Source of the DNA: Epiperipatus broadwayi | Lineage: Eukaryota > Onychophora > Udeonychophora > Euonychophora > Peripatidae | Direction of reading: 5' to 3' | Assembly: GCA_028023455.1 (NCBI GenBank) | Contig: JAQFVV010006738.1 | Coordinates: forward strand, 339,632 to 403,631 | Length of the DNA stretch: 64,000 nt | Shown: positions 1 to 11,515 of the stretch, in pieces | Layout: each line of letters starts with the position of its first letter | Position numbering within the stretch: the first letter of the stretch is position 1 | Translations under genes and position numbers: made by a program | The notes under the pieces: generated by a model | What the model saw: the letters and a program-made list of their open reading frames with translations, nothing else | The model's database searches: none | What the model was told of the DNA's origin: nothing

Positions 1-7
1 GTGTGTC

Positions 8-395
8 CCATACCTAGCTCATGATCAAAAAGATCAATTTGTATTCACAATTTATCAATTTGTATTCACAATTTAATTTTGTTTTATTATATGAATATAT
101 GTGCTGAGTGACTCTCATTGACCTATTAGTGTGAGATTCACCATAATACATAGAGCTACAGGTTGGGGCAAAGCATGAAATTTTATATATGAGTTGGGGG
201 AGCATGTTCAAAATATATTCTGTTCCAGATCATATATAAAATTTCATACTCTGCACCATTATGTAGCTTTCTATATTACAGTTAATCTCATGCTAATAGA
301 ATCAATGAGAGTTGCCCAGTGCATGTATTCACATAATAAAGGAAAATTAAATCATGAATATAAATTGATCTTTTGTGATCATGATCTGGGTATGG
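8..395. repeat. Fold-back inverted repeat (~390 bp)
   Basis: The stretch 8-192 recurs as an imperfect reverse complement at 230-395, leaving a loop of about 37 bp. The pairing can be followed from CCATAC at the outer left end against GTATGG at the outer right end, and inward to AAATTTTATATATGA against TCATATATAAAATTT. The left arm also holds a direct duplication of about 21 bp (ATCAATTTGTATTCACAATT, starting near 33 and 54). Short ORFs on both strands here are by-products of the palindrome. No transposase is present; this is a fold-back or MITE-like repeat of unknown family. Confidence 0.75.
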
Positions 396-1132
396 AAAAT
401 ACTTTTTCTCTCTCCAATGTAATAAAAAAAAAATATAAAAAGGCTTCGGTTATTGCAAGGGATCCTCATTTCATCAAAGAAATTATTCCTGTGTCCCATT
501 ATCAAAAAAAATGGAACATCTAATTTACATTCTGGGTCTGATTTATATATTGGTCTTCGTTATAGGTACATATTTTTAATGGTGCATTTTCTATTGAGGA
601 CTATGATTCTTGAAGTAATCTACTGAAAGCTGACAATCCTTTTAAAGCTTTCTTATTAGTTTATTTTTTTTCCATATTAACTTGATAAGTACAATTTTGG
701 TAGAATTACAAAATTGTATGAAAAATGTATATATCCTTGAGATCTGCCCTATCTCAGACTGACACAATGACTAGATAATCAAATGTATTAGTGTCTGATC
801 TAACTACGAAATTCATAATTAATTTAGATAGATAATAAGATGGTTAACAAAAAATTATTGCTTAAAATTTTTACTAAATAATTAATATGATAGTGTGAAT
901 TTGAACCTGATTTAATAATTAGTCTTCACATATATGCCTTACATATTAAAATCATCAGCAATTTCATCTACAGTTCAAAATGTTTTCTATTTATAAATAT
1001 TCAAAATAAAAAATATAAATATAACTTTTGATTGTTTGGCAGAAGGATGATGTTCATATACTAAAAATAATAATTGAGATGATGATCGATCTTTGATTAT
1101 CAATCTGCAACTCTATCTTTGTATTACACCAT
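396..1132. other. AT-rich intergenic DNA, nothing recognised
   Basis: No ORF, tRNA-like promoter or inverted repeat could be supported in this stretch. Confidence 0.6.
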
Positions 1133-1350
1133 ATAACACACACTCCTACAATAGTCCCACACAATGCAAGTAGTAATCAATGGATGTTAGAAGGTTTGTG
1201 CATCAAAATCTCTATCTAATGCCTATTCATCCAATAATTCCAGCTGCTGTCTAATTTATGGCTTTCATCAGTGAGGTTCCTCAAATCTGAAAGCACTCAC
1301 ATATTTGTATCTAATACAATTCTCCAGCAACCATCCTTTACCTTTTACTA
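1133..1350 (-). repeat. Repeat family A copy A1, decayed HHR
   Basis: Matches the family best preserved at 60020-60370: the 'reading' strand is minus, with the shared run CTCACTGATGAAAGCCATAA and the flanking CCAATA/GATAGAGATTTT blocks. The hammerhead position keeps CUGAUGA but GAAA is changed to GACA and the GUC region is scrambled, so this copy should be inactive. No protein is encoded. Confidence 0.6.
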
Positions 1351-1862
1351 CTACTTACACTGAGTGGCACAATTGAATGGAGAAAGTAACAGATTGTGTA
1401 AGCATAAAAAATAGATGTCATGTTGTTTTAGTAGTTTAATACTAAATCATGCAAGACATTAAAAATGAAAATATATAGCAACAAATAAATCCTGTATATA
1501 TTAAGCAAGGATAGATGACATAGTAGAACATTTTGGCAAGATCATGTTTAATAAGATTCCAAGATGGACAATACATTTTTCAATAGAGAAACAGAAACAA
1601 AACTCATGAAAGAATGAATGTAAAGAAAAGAAAAACTTATTAACATATAAAAACAAGAGTGTGTTAGCTTCTTTCTCTGCTCTATATCAAATAGATTTAA
1701 TGGCTAATTATTTGCTCAAGAGATCATATGGATCCTGATCCCCAAAATCTGCCCTTCTACCTCATCAAACTAAGCAGGGCAATTTCTGGCTGATGGAAAT
1801 ACATCATATACAATATGGTATATAGACAAGTATAATAAGTGATAATCACAGTAGCAACTTTT
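1351..1862. other. Intergenic DNA between family A copies
   Basis: AT-rich with no supportable gene. A short stretch near 1735-1795 containing AGCAGGGCAA is faintly like the 5' leader of the RTE near 60750, too short to call. Confidence 0.5.
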
Positions 1863-2200
1863 TCCATACAATAATACCACTTAGTGCAAGTCATAGTAAT
1901 CAACGGATACTAAAAGGCTAATGCATCAAAATCTCTATCTAGTGCCCATTTATCCAATATCCCCATTCAAAATTCAAGCTTATGGCTTTGATTAGTGAAG
2001 AGTCTTGAATCTAAGAGCACTGTACCTAGATCTTTGAATCTAATGCATCCCTCCAGATGCCACCTTTTACTTTTTTAGTTAACTATAAAGCTACCAGCCT
2101 AAACTGGAAACAATAATGTTTTCAATCCAAACTAATATAGTGATATAGATCTGAACTTAGTTGAGTATCTATATTTTGGTGGTTTGGGTTTTTTAATAAC
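1863..2200 (-). repeat. Repeat family A copy A2 (near full length)
   Basis: Aligns along most of its length with the copy at 60020-60370, from the CCATACAATAATACCAC terminus to the GGTTTGGGTTTTTTAATAAC end, on the minus strand. The hammerhead core has decayed (CUAAUCA in place of CUGAUGA, GAAU in place of GAAA). It lies back to back with copy A3, which is in the opposite orientation. Confidence 0.65.
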
Positions 2201-2227
2201 ATTGTATTTTCAATTTGGGCTCATAAC

Positions 2228-2450
2228 TCTATAGTTAACTGAAAAGGCGAAAGATGGCTGCTAGAGGAATGTATTAGATGCAAAGCTCTAGGAGGTGTGC
2301 TCTCAAATCCCCAAAGCTCCTCACTGCTGAAAGCTATAAACTAGTCTAGATATATTGGATGGATAGGCACTACAAAGATTTTGATGCATTAGCCTTTCAG
2401 GATCTATTGATTACTGTAGCTTGCAGTAGGTGGCAACTGGTGTAAGGATT
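2228..2450 (+). repeat. Repeat family A copy A3, decayed HHR
   Basis: Plus-strand copy with the family signature AGCTCCTCACTGCTGAAAGC, then CTAGTC and a GATATATTGGAT block. Compared with intact copies the CUGAUGA box is CUGCUGA and most of stem II plus the GAAA is deleted, so the ribozyme is broken. It forms an inverted pair with A2. Confidence 0.65.
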
Positions 2451-2723
2451 AAAAAAAAAAATGGTGATTATATAGTGTTAGTGATTTAAATCAGAATCAC
2501 TGCCATTTTTAATTATGGTTCAAAAAGTTCTGAATTTTATTTTATAGACAGTACTGTAATATTATTGTTTTAATAATTAAATATGTTGATATATTTGAAA
2601 CACATTCACACATCAAACATTAATTTTTTTCTATACATCATAAAAAGTTACTTTTTTTAACATGAAAGATTTTATATTAGTTCCCATCGTGGCCAGTAGA
2701 TGTCAATATTTGTATATTATTAA

Positions 2724-2815
2724 AAATGGCTAACAGGTTTGTTTAGGAATTATGGCCGATTCCTACCTCCGAAAAGGAGAAACCACAATGCATCACATCA
2801 CATACAGTTTAGTGG
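2724..2815 (+). mobile_element. LINE-B 3'-end fragment (5'-truncated)
   Basis: The run AATGGCTAACAGGTTTGTTT followed by ATTCCTACCTCCGAAAAGG and a CATCACATCAC tail matches the 3' terminus of the LINE-B copies at 6335-6566 and 53171-56936 (their complement). Only about 90 bp remain, which fits extreme 5' truncation during target-primed reverse transcription. Confidence 0.6.
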
Positions 2816-3285
2816 GATAAATAAATGCAAAACCGTCTTATATTACAGTCATTAGCATTTTTATTGGAACAAATTTTTGTTAACATGGCTAAATATATAG
2901 TTTCATTTAACATTTCAAATTAAATATGCTACTTAACCGATAAAAATCAAATGTATAGTAGAATATAACAATCACGTGCCAATAATTTGACAATAGAATC
3001 TTTAAAATGCTTATTTTTTGGTAGCAAAACTTATATGAATAATCTTATTCGCCTTTCAAACATAAGTTTTTACATTTCCAGTTTTATCGGCAAAATTTAA
3101 AATACAACTCAATATTATTTCCCCAGTGAGGGGACAGATAATAGATTCATACAGAGATCGCTGATATTTAATTTAAATCAGAAGCATTGTCTTACTTAAA
3201 ATTCAAAAATATATCTATTTAATGATCAGAAAATATGTAAGATTATTTCTTAACCTAAATATTATAAACGCAAATTAATATTAAT

Positions 3286-3345
3286 TTTCTACCTCCCCGT
3301 TAGATGGCAAAAATGCAGTAGTCACAGTGCATCACATCAAAATAG
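3286..3345 (+). mobile_element. Possible second LINE-B 3'-end fragment
   Basis: CTACCTCC followed by AGTCACAGTGCATCACATCA resembles the last 50-60 bp of LINE-B. The middle is diverged, so this may be a chance match around the CATCA repeat tail. Confidence 0.3.
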
Positions 3346-3589
3346 CGCAGCGTATGCCAATATATAAAGATCAAATATCAGCACAAATTGCTTAATACAA
3401 AATCCAACTTTACATTAAGAAAAAAATTAATCTTTACAAAAGAAATATGAAAATAATATTCATTAATACGCTTAACATAAAAATTATTTAACATGAAGAC
3501 CATAACTGTTAATACGAAAAATAGTTATAGTCTCGTACCAAAATCCTCCTCATTAACGTGAAATTGTTTTACTTCCGGAACTTTTTACG

Positions 3590-4513
3590 GTGTCCTCGCG
3601 ATTTTGGGATGCACTAATTGATTGTGTTAAAATAATGAATCGCAAACAACAATCATTATCTCTAGAAATGAAACAAAAAATTATTACAGAAGTGGAAGAT
3701 GGAATTTTGAAAAAAAAAGATGTTGCTAAAAAGTTTGGAATTGCTTGCAGCACTATATCAACTATTTTAAAGAATCGGGAAAAAATAGAAACTGCATATA
3801 CTTGTAGTCAGTTTGAACCTAATAGAAAACGTCTTAGGACCGGAAAAAATGAAGATATTGAAGCTGCGTTGTTAAAATGGATCCGCGAAGCCCGTAATCA
3901 AAATGTGTGCTTAACAGGAGCTGTATTACAAGAGAAAGCTTGTTCTTTTGCTGATGCCTTTGGGTGTAATGATTTCACGTACTCTAGTGGGTGGCTTCAG
4001 AGATTTAAAGGGAGATATGGTATTGTGTGCAAAAAAATGTGCAAAGAACAACGGATTAGCGAAATATATAGCAAGGTTTGTAGAGAAGAAGTGGTTAAGG
4101 AAGGATATAACATTGTGTGTAAAAAAGAATCCGAAGAATCTGCAGTTGATGATGTTAGCATAGATTTTAACTTTCCTGGAAAATGCTCTGCTATTATGGA
4201 TGCCGACATTCTGTCAACAATTGTTTCAAGCGATATGGAAATCACAAATTTACTCCAGAATAAAAGCATTAAAGGAGAACCGAATGCATTTTCTAATCTG
4301 AAAGAACACGAAAGAAATAGTTCTATTGATAATGTGGAAATTGAAAGCAAATCTGTCAGCTTATATAACGCTACAGAGGCATTAAAAACCATACGACATT
4401 TTATAGTGCAACAAGCTAATTCCGGCTCTTTACTTAATCATTTGGATGAAATTGAAAGGTTTTTAAAACTGAAAAAACAAAGACTAATAACAGATTTTTT
4501 TAAAAAAACATGA
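3590..4513 (+). CDS. CENP-B/pogo DNA-binding protein without DDE domain
   Basis: Intact 307-codon ORF. The likelier start is the Met at 3635 (residue 16), where pogo/Tigger-type N termini normally begin. Residues ~20-70 resemble a pipsqueak/CENP-B helix-turn-helix (MKQKIITEVEDG, VAKKFGIACSTISTILKNR). Residues ~85-150 resemble the second, Tc5/CENP-B-type DNA-binding domain, ending in SSGWLQRFKGRYGI. A pogo/Tigger transposase would next have a DDE domain of roughly 200 residues; here there is only a ~25-residue joint. The sequence then resumes as a pogo-type C-terminal tail (ALKTIRHFIVQQ, LLNHLDEIERFL) and ends with a PCNA-interacting box, QRLITDFF (297-304). It probably binds DNA in the nucleus but cannot transpose itself. 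It may be a domesticated gene or an internally deleted transposon product acting as a repressor. No poly(A) signal or terminal inverted repeats were convincing. The function is inferred. Confidence 0.8.
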   Translation: MSSRFWDALIDCVKIMNRKQQSLSLEMKQKIITEVEDGILKKKDVAKKFGIACSTISTILKNREKIETAYTCSQFEPNRKRLRTGKNEDIEAALLKWIREARNQNVCLTGAVLQEKACSFADAFGCNDFTYSSGWLQRFKGRYGIVCKKMCKEQRISEIYSKVCREEVVKEGYNIVCKKESEESAVDDVSIDFNFPGKCSAIMDADILSTIVSSDMEITNLLQNKSIKGEPNAFSNLKEHERNSSIDNVEIESKSVSLYNATEALKTIRHFIVQQANSGSLLNHLDEIERFLKLKKQRLITDFFKKT

Positions 4514-5221
4514 AAAAAATTAGTTGTCTGGATTAACAGGAAATAATCGTTTTCTTTTTTAAAAAAATATTATTAAACTTTTTTTTTAAAAAAGTTGTAA
4601 TACATGTTGATTGAATTTTATATTCATAGGATATCTTGCTATATGTGAATGTACTCAAAAACTTTTATAATGGATGGAACAAATGATTTCTTAATATACC
4701 TTCCATAAAAAATAAAAAAAGTTCAAATTGTCGAGTAAATTATTTATTGATGGTTTTGGTAACAAGTGGTTTTACAAATGATGTATATAATAAGCCCTAA
4801 CTGCATTTACATTTAAACATTTACAGTGGTGAAACTTGTTATTGAGTTTTCTATGTTAATAATGCAATTCTATTCTTGAAAATTAAGTTAAACTTAATTT
4901 GCTTTTTCTTTTGATGAATATTTATTGTCAAACTGCAAATAAGCTATTTCTAAAGCTTTGGGTAAGTATTTAGTAGTCAAAATTTTTATCTAAAAGATGG
5001 AGAATTTAATAAAATATCTTTGGTCGAAAGGAATTTAATTGACATTCAAAATGTTAAAGACCCTAGCATATCAGGATGACAGTTTGGTCTATATTAGTGT
5101 TCTAAAAATAATAAATATTAAGATGTTCTTAAGTTTACAATAAATTTTTATAATGAATATTATTAAATAAATATATATTTCTTAATTATCACCATTCTCA
5201 ACTATTATTAATTGCAGGATA
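4514..5221. other. AT-rich flank 3' of the pogo-like ORF
   Basis: No gene seen. GTCTGGATTAACAGG at about 4525 is only vaguely reminiscent of Tigger termini; no matching inverted copy was found upstream of the ORF. Confidence 0.5.
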
Positions 5222-5990
5222 AAGGTTCAATTTTAATCCAGTTTCTCTGATTTATCAGAGATACTCTTCTCTACATCACACATTCTTATTTCATCCAGCC
5301 ATCTCCCATGTGTTCAAGATCTTTTATAATCTTTTGATATCTAGTTCAAAACTTTAACTCCATATGTAAAAATTGTTAAAATCCATCTATTACAAACGTT
5401 TCTTTTTAAATAACAAATATATTTCCTTTTAATATTAGGATATTTCAACCAAAAGCACTTCTTCCAAATATAGTTTTATTATTAATTTCATCCATTTTCT
5501 TTACATTATTATTAAAAATATGATCAAAATATTTGTAGTAGTCAATTCATTATTATCAATTTTTATTTTCTTCTTTTGATAAAAACCCATTGAACATTAC
5601 TTTAATCCTTTCATTATTTGTCTTAACCCGTACTTATTTGCTTTTATATAATAACTCTTGCAATAGTTCCTGATGTTTTAAAGAATTACTTGGAAAACAA
5701 CAACATCACTTGCAAAATTTAGATGTTTTACATAAGGTCTATTAATTTTTATTCACTTAGCTTCCCATTTTTCTGCATTAAATGCTGAGAAACATTTTGG
5801 AATTACCTTATCATATTAATCATTGCTATTGTATTTTCATATGTAATTTTTGAATATGCCAATAATTTTATTCATTGGAGATCTAAAGCTTTATTTATCA
5901 CAGAAACTCTTGTAGAGTCAAATGTGTTTTCGTAATCTATAAAATCCAAACCAAAAACTTGTCTTAGTACTTGGATGTCATTCACTATGC
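5222..5990 (-). pseudogene. RTE LINE fragment, reverse transcriptase to 3' end
   Basis: The complement translates, with many stops and shifts, into pieces collinear with the RTE at 60974-63954. These include GFVDYENTFDS (for GFVDYEKAFDS), HLNFASDVVVF (for HLDFADDVVVF), KIKIDNNEL, KEIYLLFKKK, and finally a WMDEIRKC-like piece. It lacks the endonuclease half and the GATGAT tail. It is a dead 5'-truncated copy, older than the 60.7-64 kb one. Confidence 0.7.
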
Positions 5991-6150
5991 TACAATGACA
6001 TTTAAATACATTTTTTTGCTTAGTTTGAATCCAAAGTTATGTGCATGATTTATAATAATTACTAGTTTAGAGAAAACTTGGCTTTCTATGCTTGATTGAA
6101 TAATAAAATGAATGTGCAGCTTTATAAACAATAAAGTGATAAAAAGAGTC

Positions 6151-6265
6151 ATTTAATGGTTTTATTGCTCAGGGGTTCGTAAAAAAATTGAGCACTAAAA
6201 GTGCAGAACTGATATTGATCCAAATACCTTCTATTCTGACACATTAAACCATGCAGTCTAATATA
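6151..6265 (-). repeat. tRNA-derived SINE, copy 1
   Basis: Shares ATGGTTTTATTGCTCAGG and AAACCATGCAG, in the same order and spacing, with the copy at 22665-22775. On the minus strand the tRNA-like head comes first and the CTGAGCAATAAAACCAT end follows. The A and B boxes are badly eroded in this copy. Confidence 0.55.
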
Positions 6266-6334
6266 GGGATGAAATTCTGTGATTAATAAGTTTTAAGAAT
6301 AGTTGATCATCTGTAAAAGCAACATGATTTTTTT

Positions 6335-6566
6335 TTGTTTGGATGTTATGTGATGTGATGCACTATGACTTCTTATACGGAGTCAGGAATCTCTCAGCCG
6401 CTATGCCCAAAGAAACCTGTTAGCCACATTACATTCACTTTCCATTCCCCGCCCTAAGTTTTTCCATCATCTCTATTCTCCTCCATCCCATTTCCACAAC
6501 ATAATCTTTGTCAACTCCATAGCCTTTATATCTAAATCCCCCTTATCTTTTCCCATTGGTAACAAG
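6335..6566 (-). mobile_element. LINE-B 3' fragment (5'-truncated)
   Basis: Matches 53176-53375 of the LINE-B copy almost base for base in blocks such as CCCATTTCCACAACATAAT and TATATCTAAATCCCCCTTAT, then stops. On the plus strand it begins with the complement of the CATCACATCAC tail. It covers only the last codons of ORF2 and the 3' UTR. Confidence 0.8.
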
Positions 6567-7383
6567 TGGCTCCATATAATGAGTAGTAGGTAAATTAAAA
6601 CTATCATAGAATCTTAAAGGCAGAAATTCAATAATTAACAGAAAATTTAAGAATGATTGATAGATTAAAACTATAATGAAGATAGTTATTTGCTGATTGT
6701 GATTGAAACTAACTTACGGACCTGGAAAAAAGCAGTTTTATTTAATAGGTTGCTTCTAATCAACAGATTGGCTATGATTCTTAATTGTTTTTATTTGATT
6801 TCAAGGATGTTTTTGCTATCCTGAATAATGAAAATAAATTAAACAGAAAAGCCTGCAGTATAAAAATAGCACTACTATTCATTGTAAATTGATTACTTAA
6901 ACTTACAATAATTGTCTCTGGAATAGAATAAATAGATGAATTACTGCTTCAAAAAGCACACGTTGAATGTAAACAAAGAAAATTATAATTTCTTTTCTTG
7001 GTATATACCACCATAAGAGGATTAAAGTTGTTTGGTTAACATAAAACAGATTATTGAAAACTATATAAGCAAAATGGTTTAAGTTCAAAATTCTAGGCCA
7101 CTTGTGAATTCCAAGTCATTAACTTACAGATTATTTAAAAAATGCTTAGACTATGAATGTAATCCTGAAACTCATTGAATGCTGACTCCTAGAAGCTAAC
7201 CTAGTAGTGCGAATATGATAACATTACCATCACTAATGTTCATCGATTATTCCAGCATACAGTCATTGTGGAGTGTAAATGAAGTGAATTTTTACTCCTA
7301 AAAACAAATGATGGATGTAAGTGGATAAAATCATGTGATTCCTTGTTGATTTATAAGATTTTTAATATTTTGAATAAAAGAAA
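6567..7383. other. Intergenic DNA, nothing recognised
   Basis: AT-rich; the short ORFs show no family resemblance. Confidence 0.6.
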
Positions 7384-7841
7384 TTGGTGCCGATTTAGTT
7401 TGTGCTCGTGGCCATTTTGAAATCTAAAGACCAGAAAAAAACACCGCTGACACATCCAACCGATAAATGACATAAATATTGAATAAAAGTACTTTAAATT
7501 AATATTTTAGAAATTATAAGCTAGCAAAAATAATATGCTTTATTTTATATGGGCATATTATAACCTTGGTTTGATAACTTCTGCAACTTTTGGATTATAC
7601 TTCATATTGGCCAAACTATCCTTCCCCGCAAATTCTAGCGCTTTGTGCTGTCATATTTCAAATATTTTATGAAGGTAAATTTAAAAAAAGTAAAGCATAT
7701 TATTTTTACTAGCTTATAATTTCCAAAATATGAATTTAAAGTACGTTTATTCAATATTTATGTCATTTATCAGTTGAATGTATCAGCAGTGGTTTTTTAG
7801 ATGTGAAAATGGCCATGAGCGCAAATTAAATCGGGACCAAA
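7384..7841. repeat. Fold-back element, ~160-bp arms
   Basis: The left arm 7384-7547 and right arm 7684-7841 are imperfect reverse complements (for example TAAATGACATAAATATTGAA against TTCAATATTTATGTCATTTA). The loop is about 136 bp and less AT-rich. No ORF or ribozyme core is present. It is a MITE-like fold-back of unknown superfamily. Confidence 0.8.
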
Positions 7842-10800
7842 AAATTGTTTCAGTGATTAATGTTTCAAAAAAAAAACCTCCAGGGCCTTATCAGCCAGAA
7901 GAAAAATCATTTTTTAGCTGCTTCAACCTGTAAATTGGTGTAATTATTTTGAGTTTTTTGGATAGAAAAAAAACATAGGTTTTCAAATACATTAGAATGT
8001 ATTGTTGCTGCATTTAATAAGTTAAATGGTAGGTTATTTCATCACAGTGATATAATCATTTTAGTTAAATTTGTTGTTGATTAAAAGCATTTCATCGATG
8101 AGACATAAATCCTCTATTCCTATAGATATAATATAAATGCTATAAAAAAATGTTTCTTCATCCCATAAATATAAGCTTGCAGAACAATCAATATATTCTT
8201 CAGCTCCCTGTATGTAATGATATTAGGTGTTCAATTATAAGGGCACAACTTTATTCAATTGGATGTTTTGAAGAAAAGTAATAAATTTCTTAAAGAGTAT
8301 TTTAGTGTTAAATTGAGTAATTTTTCATGGAAGAGACATATTTTTTTTAACTTCTAAAGATTATCTCAAAACATTTTTAGAAGATGAAATGTTGATTGAT
8401 TGCTTTCATATAGTCGAGATTGAATAAAATCACTATTTAATCAACTGAATAGAACTGAGTTTACTTAGTCAATAGATATTTTTATCAAGCAATATTTAAA
8501 ATGTATTGAATCTAAATTAACTCTAGGTTTTATTATGTACATTGAAGATTAGGGCAATATTTCCACTAGTACAGTATGGCATCCAACTACCACTTGAAAA
8601 GCCTGACATTTGTTAAAGGAAAAAGGATTATTCAAATGTTACTGATATAATTGTCATTAGAATGAAGCCTTTTCTGTCATATATTTACAAATTATTTTTG
8701 AATCATACCTAAAGCTGTTGATAATTTTAATTCATTATATATCCATATATATATCAATAAGTTGGCAATAGATGTCACTCATCTGTCACAAATAATAAAA
8801 ATAATACTATTTTAATATACATATTATAAGGGTAACTTACAACCAACAAACCACCTATACACTCATTTATACTATTTCCAGTTGAACCATCTATTTAACA
8901 AATATATGTACAAACATCACGTTAAATAAACTGTTACAAATTTTTAAAGAAACATTAATTTTTCTTTTCTTTAAAACTTACATGAAAAATAAATACACAC
9001 ATATATGTATATTTAATACAACTAACCACAAATGTTTATAACTAACCCATATTGACTTAAAGATAAAGTTAAAAGATACTGACATAAACATCAAGTTTGT
9101 TGCCAAACGACCACACTTGAAAACGAAGATGCAATTGTATAAAGATTTATCTTAATAATGATAATATAACAACGAACAATTATAAGCAAGCTTTAAAAAA
9201 AAATAAAAACCATCATGCAATGCTATCGCCTAAAAATATGCACATTCCAACAGCTATATTTTAGAAAAGAAAAATAGAGACATACATTCAATAATTGGAA
9301 CAAAATTTTCATCAAGCTAACAAAATAATTGATTTAATCTACTGAAACAAAAATAAATCAAATGGTTTAAGCTGATATAAAAAAAAATTAACTGACAGAA
9401 AATATTAAGATAAGAAAGAACAACAACTCGAAGTCTCAATTGTATAAATAATTATATATATTAGAAAGCATATAGTCTTGCTAGAGGAAATATTCCATAG
9501 GGCGACTAATACCACCTCTCATGCCAAAAGAAGTGTTATCATGCATATAAGATGTCTACCTGATTGAATGTTGCTCAAGAACATCAATCTCCATTGGATT
9601 TGCTATGCCTTAATCCAAAAGAACAACTGCATAATGCTGATGATCTACTAACTTGGAATAAAGATTTACCAATTAAACCAATGGACAAATACATCATTCT
9701 TGGAGATTTGTCGATATAATTAAGACTATTGATATAATGAACAACGCTTGCTTAGCTTATAAATTTATCGTTATTGATTTGTATTTTTTTTATTGTAATA
9801 TTTTGTCATTTTTTTCGTTTTCAAGTTTAGTAGTTTATATTTCAGAAATGGGATCAATCATTTAAGTATATGGGGAAAGCATCAAGCTCAATAAAGATTA
9901 ATGATGCTAAATAAAGTTAAATCCACATTTCCCTCCATAAGCTTGACAATACTCGTATGAAAATGGCAGGAGGTAAGAGTTTGACCATATTTAACACTTA
10001 CTATATACTATAGTGACTAAATAAAGTTATTGTTTATTAATTAGCTTACTAAACCTAGTTATATGTTTTTCTGTGTGCATGATTAATTTTCTTGAATGAA
10101 AGGCTTTTCTTAATGATTTTATTGAATAATACATGTACAGGGAGGGGGATCTTCCATTCAAAGAAAGGTGATAATTATAATTATGAATCAGAGATAAAGA
10201 GAGTATAAATAAGTTATTAATTAGCAGGCTAGATTCATAATCTTTTGAAGTTTTTGTTTGTATATATTATTTTAAATTAATTTTGTACGTAGAGACATCC
10301 AAACTATGTATTTCTATCACAGGTTTGGGATAGTAATTATATTAATCTATTCAAATGATAGAAAGGCATCCCTGTCTCATATCGGTTTTTTTTATTAATA
10401 TTATTACATCATGTTTTATTAGTGAGAAAATGTTATTGAGTTATTAATTTGATCTCTAGTTAATCATCATCATCCAGCATTCATACTAATAAATAAGTAG
10501 CTCATACATCAATATTCACGCATTACTAAATAAATATATTGATCCATTTTTATTCACAACATTAAATATGTAGCTCAGTTATTAATCTACACACTATTCT
10601 TTATATATGTTGATGTTAAGCGTTTTCAGTGAAAATATGTTGACTAACAAGTGCAGTAGTAAATGAAGCAATTAAATTCATACCTGAAGAGAGCCAATTG
10701 TGAATTCTCCCTGAGTTCAAATACTGCAGCATAATGGAGCCTGAAAGGGGAGTGTGATGAGGATGGACTAATCCAAATTACATATGAATTTAATCAGTAA

Positions 10801-11515
10801 ACGATGAGCTAGCATATTGAAGATAGATGTAATCATGGGCTAAGCATTTCATCATGGCATCACCAGCATCCTACTTGAAGACCCGAGGTCCAATCATAGC
10901 AAAATGCACTTCCCCTTTCTTGTGAAAACCAACGCCCCATTACAATATATATAAACACAAATTGACATTAACAGAAGTAACAAATTATTAGCAATTTAAC
11001 ATACATTTGTTTAAAGAGTTTAAAAAACTTCTAAATTAATAAATATTCTTTGGAAGCTATCGATTTGAGGAATATTTCCTTTAACGTAAAAGATCGGTGA
11101 AAGGTAGAATTGGATTATGTATTAAATTTATATTTGAAGAGTCATATGTATATTGATGAAATCATGATAGTATGTTGTTAATAATTTTGTTACTATTAAT
11201 GTTAATTTATGTTTTCTAATTTATTTGTAATTATTAGTTTATTGTTTTATAGAATTGTGTATATATATTTAAGTTGCATGATAACAGGCAAAGCTTAATA
11301 AACCAATAGAATCTACAATTTGTTGCTAAGACAACCTAAAAAGATTTTACATTTGGAAACCAACTAGTTATTGGAAATATATATATTTTTTATATAATAT
11401 TATAAAGTTTTTTAAATCATTGTTGCTATTTAATCTTAGTAAAGTTAATGGTAGAATTGTAAATAAAAAGAACTATTTATGGTTTTAAAAACAGTTCCAA
11501 AGGCATCTGTTGAAA
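7842..11515. other. Long AT-rich intergenic stretch
   Basis: No gene could be supported in 3.7 kb. A ~50-codon open stretch near 9570-9720 reads like protein but matches nothing I know. The block 10680-10950 is less AT-rich than its surroundings but has no recognisable coding or repeat structure. Confidence 0.55.

Noticed and set aside
2281-2360. Active hammerhead in family A copy A3
   Set aside because: CUGCUGA in place of CUGANGA, with stem II and GAAA deleted; only the repeat membership is supported.
9570-9720. Protein-like open stretch of ~50 codons
   Set aside because: No recognisable motif, no start or splice context, surrounded by AT-rich DNA.
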